Below, one piece after another: positions 35,401 through 46,300 of a stretch of DNA of 64,000 nucleotides. The first letter of the stretch is position 1, and every line of letters begins with the position of its first letter. A program made the position numbers and the translations under genes. Under the pieces are notes generated by a model. That model did not search any database and had not been told where the DNA came from. It worked only from the letters and a program-made list of their open reading frames with translations. This stretch comes from Apoderus coryli (lineage: Eukaryota; Arthropoda; Insecta; Coleoptera; Attelabidae): positions 7,886,342 through 7,950,341 of the forward strand of contig OU452216.1 in assembly GCA_911728435.2 (NCBI GenBank), in the 5' to 3' direction.

Positions 35401-36096
35401 AAGTTTTTTTTTATTGTTGCGGCATTCGTTTTCCATGGCAACTTACCATTAACTTGCAATTTATCGGTTTCCATAAAAATGGTAGAACTCACAACATCGA
35501 CGTAATTAACTTTTTTGTAGCTTATAAGTTGCTCTTTTTAAAAAAGTAATAATTTAAAATAATGAAGCTTCTCAAAGCTGTCTTTAATTAATTTATGTGT
35601 AAAATTTACCCAGAAGCCGTCTATATCTACGCCAATGAACAGTAATGAAAGTCAAAATAATGCAGATTATTTTAGGTTATCGGTTCCCAAATGCATGTAA
35701 AATTTTGTCGAAATCGGTTAGCTAGTTTTTGAGAAATGAACAAGAAAGTTAATTTGACTACTAAATTTGGACACCCTGTATCTCGATAACGAAGCATTTG
35801 CGGACATGGGTTCAATGGCCAAAAATGCTTAAATCACGTCCAGCAATCTCCAGTTTTCGTTTGTTACAACCATACTAAATCACCCTGAAATAAATGCTTT
35901 CTATTCAATACTTACTATCAAGGTTTGGTACGATAGATGGATCCGACATATCTATCAGTTCATGTGGATGATCCGCATAAGCAGCATTTAGCATCAGAAA
36001 GATAAAAGCTAGAATGCTTTGCACAACACCTATTACAACTGTTGCTCGCTTCAAATTCATTCCACAATAATGTGTAATCTCAGTGGCCATTTTCAT
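32440..36096 (-). CDS. Small four-transmembrane protein (insect DUF4728-like)
   Basis: Four coding exons on the minus strand: 36,096-35,916, 34,467-34,382, 34,256-34,103 and 32,507-32,440, giving 162 aa with all junctions in phase. TM1 is VVIGVVQSILAFIFLMLNAA, TM2 ILIILATCCALQFIFSIFL, TM3 about LIFNPIGLFFYIIGTLVALV, and TM4 spans the last junction (around SCTVSFIIVYQVLTVYSFF). A short basic cytosolic tail follows (KQLKKLNF). The coding exon has its own acceptor (GTTTTAG at 36,100), so a non-coding 5' exon lies further upstream. The layout matches a widespread insect family of small tetraspan proteins of unknown function. Intron 1 holds a Tc1-like element and intron 3 a satellite array. The exact family name is from memory of architecture only. 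Confidence 0.85.
33110..33520. repeat. Satellite array, 170-bp period, three monomers
   Basis: AAATAGCCCTTCATAATA (or close variants) recurs at 33,131, 33,301 and 33,471. The monomers are homologous to the 26.4-27.4 kb copies. It lies in intron 3 of the four-TM gene. Confidence 0.9.
34567..35887 (-). mobile_element. Tc1/mariner-like transposon remnant with long terminal repeats
   Basis: Ends ACAGGGTGATTCATTATGGT and an inverted match near 35,845-35,887. The minus frame (35,065-34,580) has LWSDEATLNN with the first Asp, NVWGGM, and WYQHDGAPAHRG with the second Asp. The N-terminal helix-turn-helix (ALPRTTVWRLLNRE) is present. The third acidic residue region is missing, so it is dead. It lies in intron 1 of the four-TM gene. 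Confidence 0.88.
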
Positions 36097-36199
36097 GAAC
36101 TAAAACAAAAACGGCATATTATATCATGTCATTCAAAAAGGCCATAAATGTCATTACTAGAATTTTACTTGTATAAATTTGACAGCAATCTGATTTTTG

Positions 36200-37830
36200 A
36201 TTGGAGGTATATTTTAAAAATAAATAGTCTATATATATATTTGCTACATGGGATATTACCAACCATAAAAGGAATAGTTCTGCTACCCAACAATCATTAA
36301 CAAATCTTACTGCTGATGATTTCAATACATATTTTACCAGTATTGCGGAAACTTTAACCCATGACTTATCCTCAAATATCAGTCCACTGGATTTGTTGTC
36401 TATTGACATTCCTGGCAATTTTGAGTTTAATAAAATATCTTTTATTGAGATGAGAGATATAATAAACTCTTTTAAAAATAAGAGCTCGAAAGACATTTTT
36501 GATTTGAATATCGTAATTATTAAATATATTAAGGATATAATAATTATACCATTGACAATATTGATTAATTTGGCGATCTCATCCGGTATGTTTCCGAGTT
36601 GTCTGAAATTTAGCAAAATTATACCATTATTCAAAAAAGGATCTCCAGATGAATTGAACAACTATCGCCCTATTTCTATAGTGCCTGTTCTAGGCAAAAT
36701 TTTTGAAAAGATACTCTTTAAACAATTAGCCAACTATTTTGAAAGAAATAATTTATTTTCTCCGAAACAATTTGGATTTAGACCGAAACTTAACACCGTT
36801 TCAGCTATAGAAAACTTTATAAATAGCGTTATAACAGCTTTTGAGAGTAGAAGGCTTGTGGGGGCTTCTTTTCTTGATTTAACAAAGGCGTTTGATTGAC
36901 GAATTCGATTCGTTTGCTGATTTCCTATCTCACTGGTAGGAATGTTGTAACGATGTTTGAGTCAAAGTCTTCTCAGCCCTTGTTGAGCTCGAGTGATGTT
37001 TTCGCCTCAAGCATGATGAATTCACAGGCGAGGGCTGCGGACTGGTTTGCAGCTAACAAACTCTGTATGAATACCAATAAAACAGCTACTAAAATATTTA
37101 CATTACGTGTGACGGATGTTGCTGTTTCTGATGGTCTGGTAAAGTTTTTGGGTGTCACTTTGGACCAAAAGCTAACCTGGGCGGGTTATGTCGAGGTTAC
37201 CATTGCCAAGTTGTCTAAGGTTGTGTTCATGTTGCGAAGCTTGAAGGGTGAAGTCTCTTTTAATGTTTTGAAATCAGCATGTTCAGTGTGGCTTCATATG
37301 CTTTGTTAATTTGTGGACACTCTTGTCATGCTAGTCGGGTATTCGCAATCCAAAGACGAGTGGTTCGAATAATGACAGATTTAAAGTTTAGAGAGGATGT
37401 CAGACCTAAATTTAAAGAATGTAAAATAATTACACTTCCGTGTCTCTATATCTACAATTCAATTATGTATGTGAAAAATAATTACAATCTGTACATAAGG
37501 CATGATGAAGTTCACAACCACAATACCAGAAACAAAAATGACATTCTTCCTGAATATATGAGGTTGGGTAGAAGCAGAAATTCTGTGAATTATTATGGTC
37601 CCACATGCTATAATCATTTGCCAGATAGTTTGAAAACACTGAGCCTTGCAATGTTCAAAAATAGATTAAAAAACTACTTAACTGACCAGGCTTTTTACTC
37701 CATTGATGAATTCCTCAGCACTGACTTTCTGTTTTGATTAAGTTATATACATTTCTATGTTTTTATGTTGTGTTATGTAATATTTTAATATTTAATATGA
37801 CTTGTGTAAACCTTTTTTGGTAATGACATG
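36200..37830 (+). pseudogene. Non-LTR retrotransposon fragment, RT core deleted
   Basis: The RT frame runs through FKKGSPDELNNYRPISIVPV, FGFRPKLNTVSAIENF and LTKAFD, then breaks at 36,897. The next parts (36,896-37,309 and 37,279-37,737) contain the C-terminal domain, including FAIQRRVVRIM and a tail ending FYSIDEFL. The YADD box is absent, replaced by SSDVFASSMM, so an internal deletion removed the catalytic centre. The Jockey/CR1 superfamily is likely. The 3' end is near 37,830 (TAAATAAATA). Confidence 0.85.
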
Positions 37831-37839
37831 TAAATAAAT

Positions 37840-38390
37840 ATTTCACGTAGGAAAACCTACGCCACCACTGGCGTAGAATTTAACGGTATTCCCGAAACCA
37901 AACAGCATCCAACTAAAGAGATTATTAATAATAACTTTTACTAAATAGTTAAACAAAAATGATATATAAAATACATCAAATAACAACATTTACATATTAC
38001 GAATTATTTAGCAAAAAATCTACAATAAACTTACCATTAATTCTTAGACTAATTTAATATTATTTTGTAAACACTGGTAGGTCTTATTATACCACAATGA
38101 TTTATTCTATTATGTTTATACGGTCACAATAATTATGTTCCATACAAATTTCTTCAAAATCTGCTGATTGTGTCGTAATTATTCAAACAAAATCATTTGC
38201 AACAAACTAATGTTTATGTTCTGCAAACTTTCTATGGTAAAATTACACACACACACATAAACATACACAGATAAAAACAGTACGTATGTCTTTACTAGAC
38301 TACCATGGATGGTTCTGTTTGGTTGGGCGAGGAAGACCTTGACCACCAGTGGCAGCCCATGAATTTAATTATAAAAGAAAAACTGTATTG
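37840..38390. other. AT-rich intergenic
   Basis: No gene seen. A short CA repeat lies at about 38,248-38,260. Confidence 0.4.
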
Positions 38391-38394
38391 GAGA

Positions 38395-39172
38395 TCATAA
38401 GAGCACTTGTCTTCTTCTCATGAGGAGCGCGGTGCTTTTCTCGGCATTATTAACTTTGTCTTGTCTGTCCTTGGGATGTCGCTGGTAAAGATGGAGAAAA
38501 GATGGGGGGATAGTACAGACCCCTGCGGCACGCCGGCCTCCAGGGTCCGTGATTCTGAGACCTCCTTCCCTGTCCTGACGCGAATCTGCCTGTCCTGTAG
38601 ATAGAAAGAGATAAGCTCTAAGATCGAAAAAGAACTAGAAATGGTAGAGGTATCCGTACGGGAAGAGGATGTTGAAAAGACATGGAATTATTTGAAAACT
38701 AAAATAACAAGTATACAGGAAAAAGACATTGGATTCATGGCAACCAACAAGAAACAGGAATGGATGACGCAGGAAATATTAGACCTCATGAATGACAGAC
38801 GGAAGTACAAGGCAAATCCGACGGAATACAGGCGATTGAATAGGATCATTAGGAGAAAGTGCCAAGGAATAGAATAATTACAAGAAAAACAGCGCATGCA
38901 CAAACAAAAGGAACTACTGAACACCATCAAGGAAAGAAAAATGCAATACCTGGGTCATGTGATGAGAGGTGATAAGTACGAAATACTACGCCTCATAATA
39001 GAGGGCAAAGTGCACGGGAAAAGATCAGTAGGAAGACGCCAGAACACATGGCTAAAGGACTTAAGGAGATGGTTCGACCGCTCGTCTGCAGAAATCTTTC
39101 GTGCTGCAGTCTCCAGAGCTACAATTGCCATTTGGATCGCCAACCTTCGGCAGGAGAGGGCGTGATAAGAAG
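38395..39172 (+). pseudogene. LINE fragments (RTE/craniofacial-development-protein-like ORF)
   Basis: Pieces of retroelement ORF: GDSTDPCGTPASRVRDSET (38,407-38,604), a linker (EWMTQEILDLMNDRRKY, 38,641-38,877), then after a TAA and a large internal deletion the typical C-terminus KMQYLGHVMRGDKYEILRLI, GRRQNTWLKDLRRW, ending IANLRQERA (38,896-39,165). The polymerase core is absent. Confidence 0.75.
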
Positions 39173-39725
39173 AAGAACCTCTTGATTTCGAAGAATTGTA
39201 GTTATTTTTTTTTATTCACTCTGTACCTAAATCGAAACAACAAAACAAAAATAGTTCTTTGATAGTTTACTTTGAAATTAATAATAAATAGAGAAAAATG
39301 TGTTTTTGCTCATATCCAGAGCATATTACGAATAATTTACCTTTTAACTCCCATAATAACGGAGTTTGCTAAAGTTCACACTATAAATATTTGATCGGGC
39401 ACACAGGTGAACCTAACACGTGTGATTCCTACTTAATAGTGGAATTTTTTTTATATGAAGTTGGTTTTGAATTTTCTTCTTCAACATAGTGTTGTCGATC
39501 AGACAATTAGGAGGCAAAAAACGTTAAAAGATCCTCATCAAAACCCAACCTCGACATTTTCCGTAGGACAAGCGAATGCTCGAAAGCCTTCGAAAAATCT
39601 GTATAAATCGCATCGATCCGCAAACAGGCCAACGTTTCTTATATTTCAGCATCTCCAAAAGAACAAAATTAGAACAAACTAAATACGAGGCTTGCATGAA
39701 AAGTGAGATATATATTATGTGTTAT
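39173..39725. other. Spacer without recognised gene
   Basis: Mixed repeat sequence; see the rejected WW-like ORF. Confidence 0.4.
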
Positions 39726-39730
39726 CTTAC

Positions 39731-39925
39731 CTGGCGGCAAATCTTCTGCAGACTCTGGCGAATTCTCTCTATCCGAAGGACCTCGTATTGGTTCGCTTAA
39801 CGGGTTAACTATAGCCAAATGTGTACCACCACATGGTCCATCACGTGATAATGACGAAACTATTATTTGGCCTCTCACAGGCTCACTGTCGTCTTGCGAC
39901 GATTTGCACAGATCCAGATACTGGT
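39731..39925 (-). CDS. Isolated exon of a Smurf-type HECT E3 ubiquitin ligase
   Basis: A 195-nt minus-strand exon lies between ATATATTTCAG and CCGCCAG|GTAAGA, phase 1 in and out, with no internal stop. It reads YLDLCKSSQDDSEPVRGQII, then SSLSRDGP, LAIVNPL, RGPSDRENSPESAEDLPPG. This matches the end of the C2 domain and the acidic linker before the first WW domain of insect Smurf (family pattern RLDLxKxSxDDxExVRGQII, SLLSxDGP, LAIVGP, RGPSxDxS, LPEGWE). No other Smurf exon is seen within reach: neither the upstream C2 nor WW or HECT. It may be one exon of a gene with huge TE-filled introns, or a transposed duplicate. Substitutions at usually fixed sites (QYLDL for QRLDL, NPLSEP for GPSGDV) slightly favour a relaxed copy. 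Confidence 0.65.
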
Positions 39926-40261
39926 CTGAAATATATAATATGATGTTAAAGCCAGAGAAAACAATAAATCTTAAAAAAATAACATCCTCCATTAGTCGGT
40001 TCATTATAGTCTCGCTTATAATCCGGATCATCTTGATTAAGCTCAGTTTATGCGGATGGAACCAACACAGATCATGTTGCTGATGCAATCATCTGAACGT
40101 ACAATAAGGATCTTCAGTGACTGATAGCGTAGCTATTGGGGGACGATCTGCTCTCACGGAAGGCCCTTAACTTTACCTGTTAAACTGAAGGTTATAAAAT
40201 TGAGCCAGAAGACACTGATCACAAAAAGACCGATAAGATTTTGATAATAAGCTGTATTTTT

Positions 40262-42150
40262 GTTTAGAAAATCCTCAATTTTTTAATGATTTTAGAGTTC
40301 TGCGTCACAATATAAAAACTGAGGTGAGTTCCTGTTACAGGGTGTACTTGCGTGATGCTGAGCGTAGATTGAGTAGTGATCCTAACAAGTTTTGGTCTTT
40401 TGTCAATTCCAGAAGCAAATCTGGGCGATTGCCTGGTAGTATGACTTACAATGGTAATAATATTGATGATCCGCAGGAGCTTGTCAATAAATTTGCGGAA
40501 TTTTTCAACACATCATACGTTGCATCTCAGGCATTTGATATTGATGTTGTGAATGTGTCTCATTTACCGGATCGTGTGATTACTGAGACGGAGGTCTATG
40601 GAGCTTTGAGACGGTTAAAAGCTAAATTTACATCGGGTCCTGATGGTTACCATCTTTTGTAATTAGGGATTGTGCCACTGTGTTTGCTAAACCATTGTGT
40701 ACAATATTCAATGTTTCTTTGCGATCGTGTAGTTTCCCCTCTGATTGGAAATCTTCTAGAGTAACGCCGGTTCATAAGAAGGGAGATAAACAGGATATTT
40801 CAAATTATAGACCAATTTCCATACAGTCGTGTTTTTCTAAAGTTTTTGAATTTGTGCTCCATGATATTATTATGAGCCATGTTAGGCGTCAGATTTCATC
40901 GGTACAACATGGCTTTTTTCCCGGTCGTTCTACGTCAACTAATTTATTGGTTTTAACACAGTTTTTAACTGAGCGACTTGATAACGGGGGTCAGGTAGAT
41001 GTAATCTACACTGATTTTTCTAAACCCTTTGATAGACTTGATGATGGTCTTCTACTGCGTAAACTGTGTCGTTATGGGCTATCTTATAAATTACTGCTGC
41101 TTTTGAGGTCGTATCTGAAGGATAGATTTCAGTATGTGGAAAGTCGAGGATTTCGTTCCGCAAATTTTAAAGTGTCATCTGGTGTTCCCCAGGGCTCTGT
41201 CCTTGGACCATTGTTGTTCCTGTGGCTTGACAAATAGTTCGTTATTATATGCTGACGACTTCAAAGTATATTCTGTCATTAATAGTACTGAAGATTGTTC
41301 TCATCTTCAGGACGATTTAAATGTTGTATATGAGTGGTGTGTCCGTAATAATCTTTATCTGAATATCGATAAATGTTTTAGTGTTTCCTATACACGGAAA
41401 ATAAACCCTGTCAAATTTTCATATTGTATAAATAATAGTCCATTAACAACTTGTGATGAGTTTAAAGATTTAGGTGTTTGGTTTGATGGTAAACTGAGCT
41501 TTACTAATCATTACAATAATATAGTTTCAGCATCCTATAGATCTCTGGGTTTTATTGTGCGCAATTCGAAAGAGTTTGTGACACCTCAAACTCTCATTGT
41601 TCTTTTCAACGCATTTGTCAGATCTAAACTGGAATATGCATCTGTAGTATGAATCCTATACATATGAATAATATTGAACGCATCCAGCGTCGTTTTGCCA
41701 AGTTGCTGTGGTTTCGGGTTGATGGGGTTCATCCATCCATTGGGTTTCCTCATGATATTCTGTTAAACCGTTTTAATCTAGTATCATTAAATACTCGGAG
41801 AGAATATTCCGCTCTAGTATTGCTCTTTAAGATTATTAATGGACTTCTTGACTGTCCAGAGTTTTTAAGCCAGATTCCTTTTTGTGTCCCAAATCTACGT
41901 ACACGTAATAACGGAATCGTATTTTACTTTCCGGCCCCGCGTACTAATTTGTTGTTGCGTTCCCCTTTATATTTTATGTGCCATACTTGTAACTCTGTGT
42001 CCGAGCAAATTGATATTTTTAATTCAACTTTGTCTTGCATAAAAAATATATTTCTTAGAATATAAATTTAGTGTTATATATTAAGAATTTTCCTGCCCTT
42101 TAATTGGATTATTTATCTGTCTGGGCAGTGTATCTTAAATAAATAAATAA
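40262..42150 (+). pseudogene. 5'-truncated non-LTR retrotransposon, copy 1
   Basis: Four frame pieces: 40,324-40,662, 40,680-41,237, 41,134-41,652 and 41,649-42,065. RT motifs include [49 protein letters not shown] and [11 protein letters not shown] with the catalytic YADD, plus the C-terminal domain ([14 protein letters not shown]). It is truncated at the 5' end at about 40,265 and ends in TAAATAAATAA. The same family and the same frameshift next to YADD occur in the copy at 53,774-55,830. Confidence 0.9.
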
Positions 42151-42159
42151 TATGACACA

Positions 42160-43240
42160 AGATTCCTAAACAGGGAGGGCACTGCACTTTCTGTAGTTTT
42201 TGATCGAAAACAGGTCTCGCGAAACTATTCGTCATTTTGTCTGTTGAATAGACAGAATCTTGAAATTTTGAAGGTAGTTAAAGAACATTTTAGGAAAACC
42301 AACTATTTTAACAGATTCACCCATCAGGTTACCGGGTGGTCACAAATTCCTGCAGCATAAGCAATTATTAATAAGATCCATAAGTCAATTTTCTACTAGA
42401 GTTTTTTTGTTAGAAAACTAATTGTTTTGTTCGAATACGTGTTTATAATTAATAGAAGAAAACACACGACAATTATTCTTTAAAAAAAACTCTAGTTAAC
42501 TCATCTTTCATTATTTATAATGTGCTAGGAAAATTATATACTGCCTTTAACAAAAGCGTAATTAAACTGATCACAAAGGTAATGGTCGCAATTATTTATG
42601 CATCCTGTTCTCTAATCTGTATAATTAGAGGCACATTATTGAGCAGCCTTTCAGCAAGACTCACGTCATTTAGAGCGTTCCTGGATGGCATTGATTTTCC
42701 ACTTTTTGACGTTTTTTTTTCACGTTTTTCCAAATTTTTTTCAATGACAAAAGTTGCTTCATAGAAAATGCTATAACTCACAAACGAAAAGGCAGATTGC
42801 TGTCAAATTTATACACATATCGTTTGAAGGGTTGTACTAAATAAAAATCATATGGAAAAAATTCTACTACCGCCATCTATGTGTCATCCACCCTGATTTT
42901 GCGGGAAAACAGGTTACGAATATATTGACCGTGGGACGCCCTATATCTGCATACTTTGTCATTGGATTCACACAATCTGAAATATACTGTATTGACTTTT
43001 TATTGAAATCATATCCCAATTACAATGTTTTTCTCTATATATAAGCTCCCCTCCATTGAATATATAATCATCATCATCATATACCTCTATAAACGTTTTT
43101 TTTTTCAAACGTCCAAGAAATCAATTCCAATTAGCTAAACTGAAACAAATGTAGAATTAAGTGGGAAACCTGGTCATTGGTTAGAGATTTCCCTTGTCAT
43201 TAATATTTTCAAGACGTGTAATTTTCATTTAATGAGAAGA
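42160..43240. other. Intergenic with MITE remnants
   Basis: An inverted CTAGAGTTTTTT/AAAAAACTCTAG pair lies at about 42,396-42,496. The block 42,780-42,905 (TTGCTGTCAAATTTATACAC, CCATCTATGTGTCAT) is repeated inverted at 63,036-63,150 and in part near 36,170, the end of a mariner-like element. Confidence 0.6.
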
Positions 43241-43248
43241 CTATTGGA

Positions 43249-43254
43249 TATAAG
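43249..43254 (+). promoter_or_regulatory. Possible TATA box of SNMP gene 1
   Basis: TATAAG 51 bp upstream of the ATG at 43,305 in GGATATAAGACG. Confidence 0.4.
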
Positions 43255-43304
43255 ACGTTCTCGTTCTCTTATTATATGTTAAACCAAGTAAAAACTTTGT
43301 AAAA

Positions 43305-46300
43305 ATGCGATTAGCAACAAAAATTGTGATTGGATCCGTGTGTACGTTTGTATTTATAGTGATTTTTGGATTTATCGCGTTTCCTATCGTTATCAAAAGT
43401 CAAGTAAAGAATGTAAGTTGAATATTAACAAATATTTTTATGACGGCACCACTACCAACTTTAGCAACATAAACTTCAACTCTCTGACTCTTCTTTCAAT
43501 AAATTTGTCACATTTCCAATATATATCATCAAGCTTCAAACTATCTTCTATTCGATACTCTCTGAGATTGCACTATAGAGCCCATTGCCAGGACTACTTC
43601 ACAAAATTTAAAATACTAACACTACTTTCCTTATTCATATTGGAATCGGTCTGCTTAATCCGCAAACACCTGTCAGATATCTCTGAAAGACCATTCCATA
43701 ATTATCTCCTTAGAAACTCCGAACATGATCTTGATCTGCCAGCCCCATCCTCCGAATTAATCAAAAGCTCGATTATATACAATGCAAAAAAAAATGCACA
43801 ACCATCTGCCAATGGAAATCAAATTGCTATCATCCCTTCCTCGATTCCGTAAAGCTCTAAAGACGTATTTGTTAGAAAAAGCTTTTTATACAATAGGTCT
43901 ACAAATAATATATATTTATTTATTTATTGGTTATTATTATTATAGATGGTAGCTTTAAAACCTGGCAACGACATCAGAGGTATGTTTCTCAAAGTTCCAT
44001 TTCCTTTAACATTCAGGATATACATATTTAACGTCACGAATCCCTCGGGAATCCAGAGAGGTGAAATACCAGCCCTAAAGGAAATCGGACCTTTCTGCTA
44101 CGAGTAAGTTATAAGTTTAGACAGACTGGAAATTGATGGCCGATCACTTGCTCGAAATTTGCTAAAGTTCTTTTCTGACAGAGAATGGAAAGAAAAAGTC
44201 AACGTCGAAGACCGAGATGATGATGATACGATTCTTTACAACCCCAAAGATACTTTTAAGCATAAAGTATGGCCTGGTTGTTTGGCTGGTGATGAAGAAG
44301 TCACAGTACCCCATCCAATGATTTTGGTAATAAATAATCTTTGAAGAAGTTTAAGTTTGTACCTTGAATTAGATGATAATGGAAGACTATTTTATAGGGA
44401 GTTGTTAATGCGGTCGCTAGGCAAAAGCCCGGAGCTTTAACATTGCTAAACAAAGCAATCAAATCTATATATTCAAATCCCACATCAATATTCATAACTG
44501 TCAAAGCTAGAGATCTACTTTTTGATGGTAAACACTATAACACCATGGAAACTTATATTTAATAATAAAATATTTACAGCTTGTATTTGTAGGTGTTGTG
44601 ATAAACTGTGGGGTAAAAGATTTCGCTGGCAAAGCCATTTGTTCACAATTGAAAGCCGAACCATCTTTGAAGCCAGTTAACGAGAATGATTTGTTGTTTT
44701 CTCTTTTTGGTGCGGTAAGTGGAAATGTTTATCTATGTCGGCACGTTTTTGGGACACCCTGTATTGAAATATAAGCTGCCATGCAATGACTGAAGAGGTT
44801 TTAACGTCTTTAGAAAAATTCAACTGAAGGCAAAGCAATTTTGGGATACATTCATCATTTGGGTCTGATCGTTACCGGGATGCAGCTGGGATTCGATGTT
44901 AAAAGAAGTTAATTTAAGGGTTTTTAACGTTTTTAGAAAAATGCAACCGAGGGCAAAGCCATTCGGGCATTTAGAGGTATACGAAACATTCATGATTTGG
45001 GTAAGATTGTCTTGATTGACGATAAACCTGCGATGGAGGTATGGAATGATACGTACTGTAACCAAATTTTGGGTACGGATGGTACGATATTTCCTCCATT
45101 TTTAGCTAAGGAAGAAGGATTACTGTCTTTTGCACCTGATCTTTGTAGGTAAGGCGAGAAAAAAAAATGTATACCGGGTATTCCATTAAGGGTGGACAGG
45201 TAGCATATCTCAGGAAATAATGGTCGTAGGACAATGGGAAAAAAATTCTTTTAGGGAAATCAACAATGGGAAATCGCTGGAAATAGTTTTTTAGTTCCTA
45301 ACTATATCGCTAGGGGCGTAATAGATACAGTAATGCGAAAAATGCATTTTTATTGAAAATTTCGCAATATAAGTTAGAAAAACAATACTACCACGGTAAT
45401 GCTAGTGAGATTTGGCATCTTTTTGGTGTATCACTTTTTATTGTGCGGCTTGAAATAAAGGCATCAGAGAAGGGCGAAATTTTACCTATGATAATGTCTA
45501 TAACTTTGGTTTGGCTTAACCGAATTTATCAATCTAATTTTTGTTTAAGAACTCAAGCCTTGCTGATGAAGAAAAAAAAGATTTCAAATCATAATTGTTT
45601 TTTGGGGCTCCGCTAGATGGCGATATTTGCATCGCCTAAGGTTTTTTTGATTTTTCTTTAAAAACTTAAATGGAATTATACAAATATGTTATCAAAAATG
45701 AAAAGTAAATTGAATTTGCAACAAAAAAGTCCAAAACCGCACAAGAAAATCTTTATTCGTTTGAGAGTTATGGCCAAAAGAATGTTGTTCACCAAAATTC
45801 GTTGAAAAATCATGTATCTTTAATTCTCCGTGATCAAGAATGCCATGGAAAATAAAGAAATAGGTTTAAAATTTATAAAACTGATAGTTTAATAAATAAA
45901 AATAATGAAAGATCCATTAAAATTCGCAAAATGCAGAGCTTTCATAAAATTTGTTAAAAGAGGTAGATCTAGATACTCATGAAACAAAATTGGGAAGTTT
46001 CCATGCATGGAGACAAATAAATAAACGAGAATATGCTGCTAAATACCCTGCCTACGATTCCACACCACACGTTTACACTCCATTTACTTTGATGGTCAAC
46101 TTCCGGCATCCAATGAGGATTTGTTTGTGACCAATAATGCGTATTGTGTAAATTAACACTACCACAACTAGAAAAAATGGCTCAGTCCATAAAATCTGTG
46201 AGAGAAATTGCGGGTTTTCCGTGCACATATTTCTCAGCCAATAACAAAAGTCTATAGGCGCTTCTTGTCATTATCGGCATCTGAAAGTGCCTGCTGTAAA

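Noticed and set aside
36119..36661. 180-aa minus-strand ORF
   Set aside because: Antisense shadow of the LINE reverse-transcriptase frame, with no family features of its own.
39576..39700. Plus-strand peptide RIDPQTGQRFLYF, reminiscent of a WW domain next to the Smurf exon
   Set aside because: It is on the opposite strand from the Smurf exon, lacks both Trp residues, and has no splice context.
43340..43852. 170-aa plus-strand ORF starting inside SNMP exon 1
   Set aside because: Reads SNMP exon 1 in the wrong frame and runs into the intron and a LINE fragment; the SNMP frame and donor at 43,413 explain the region.
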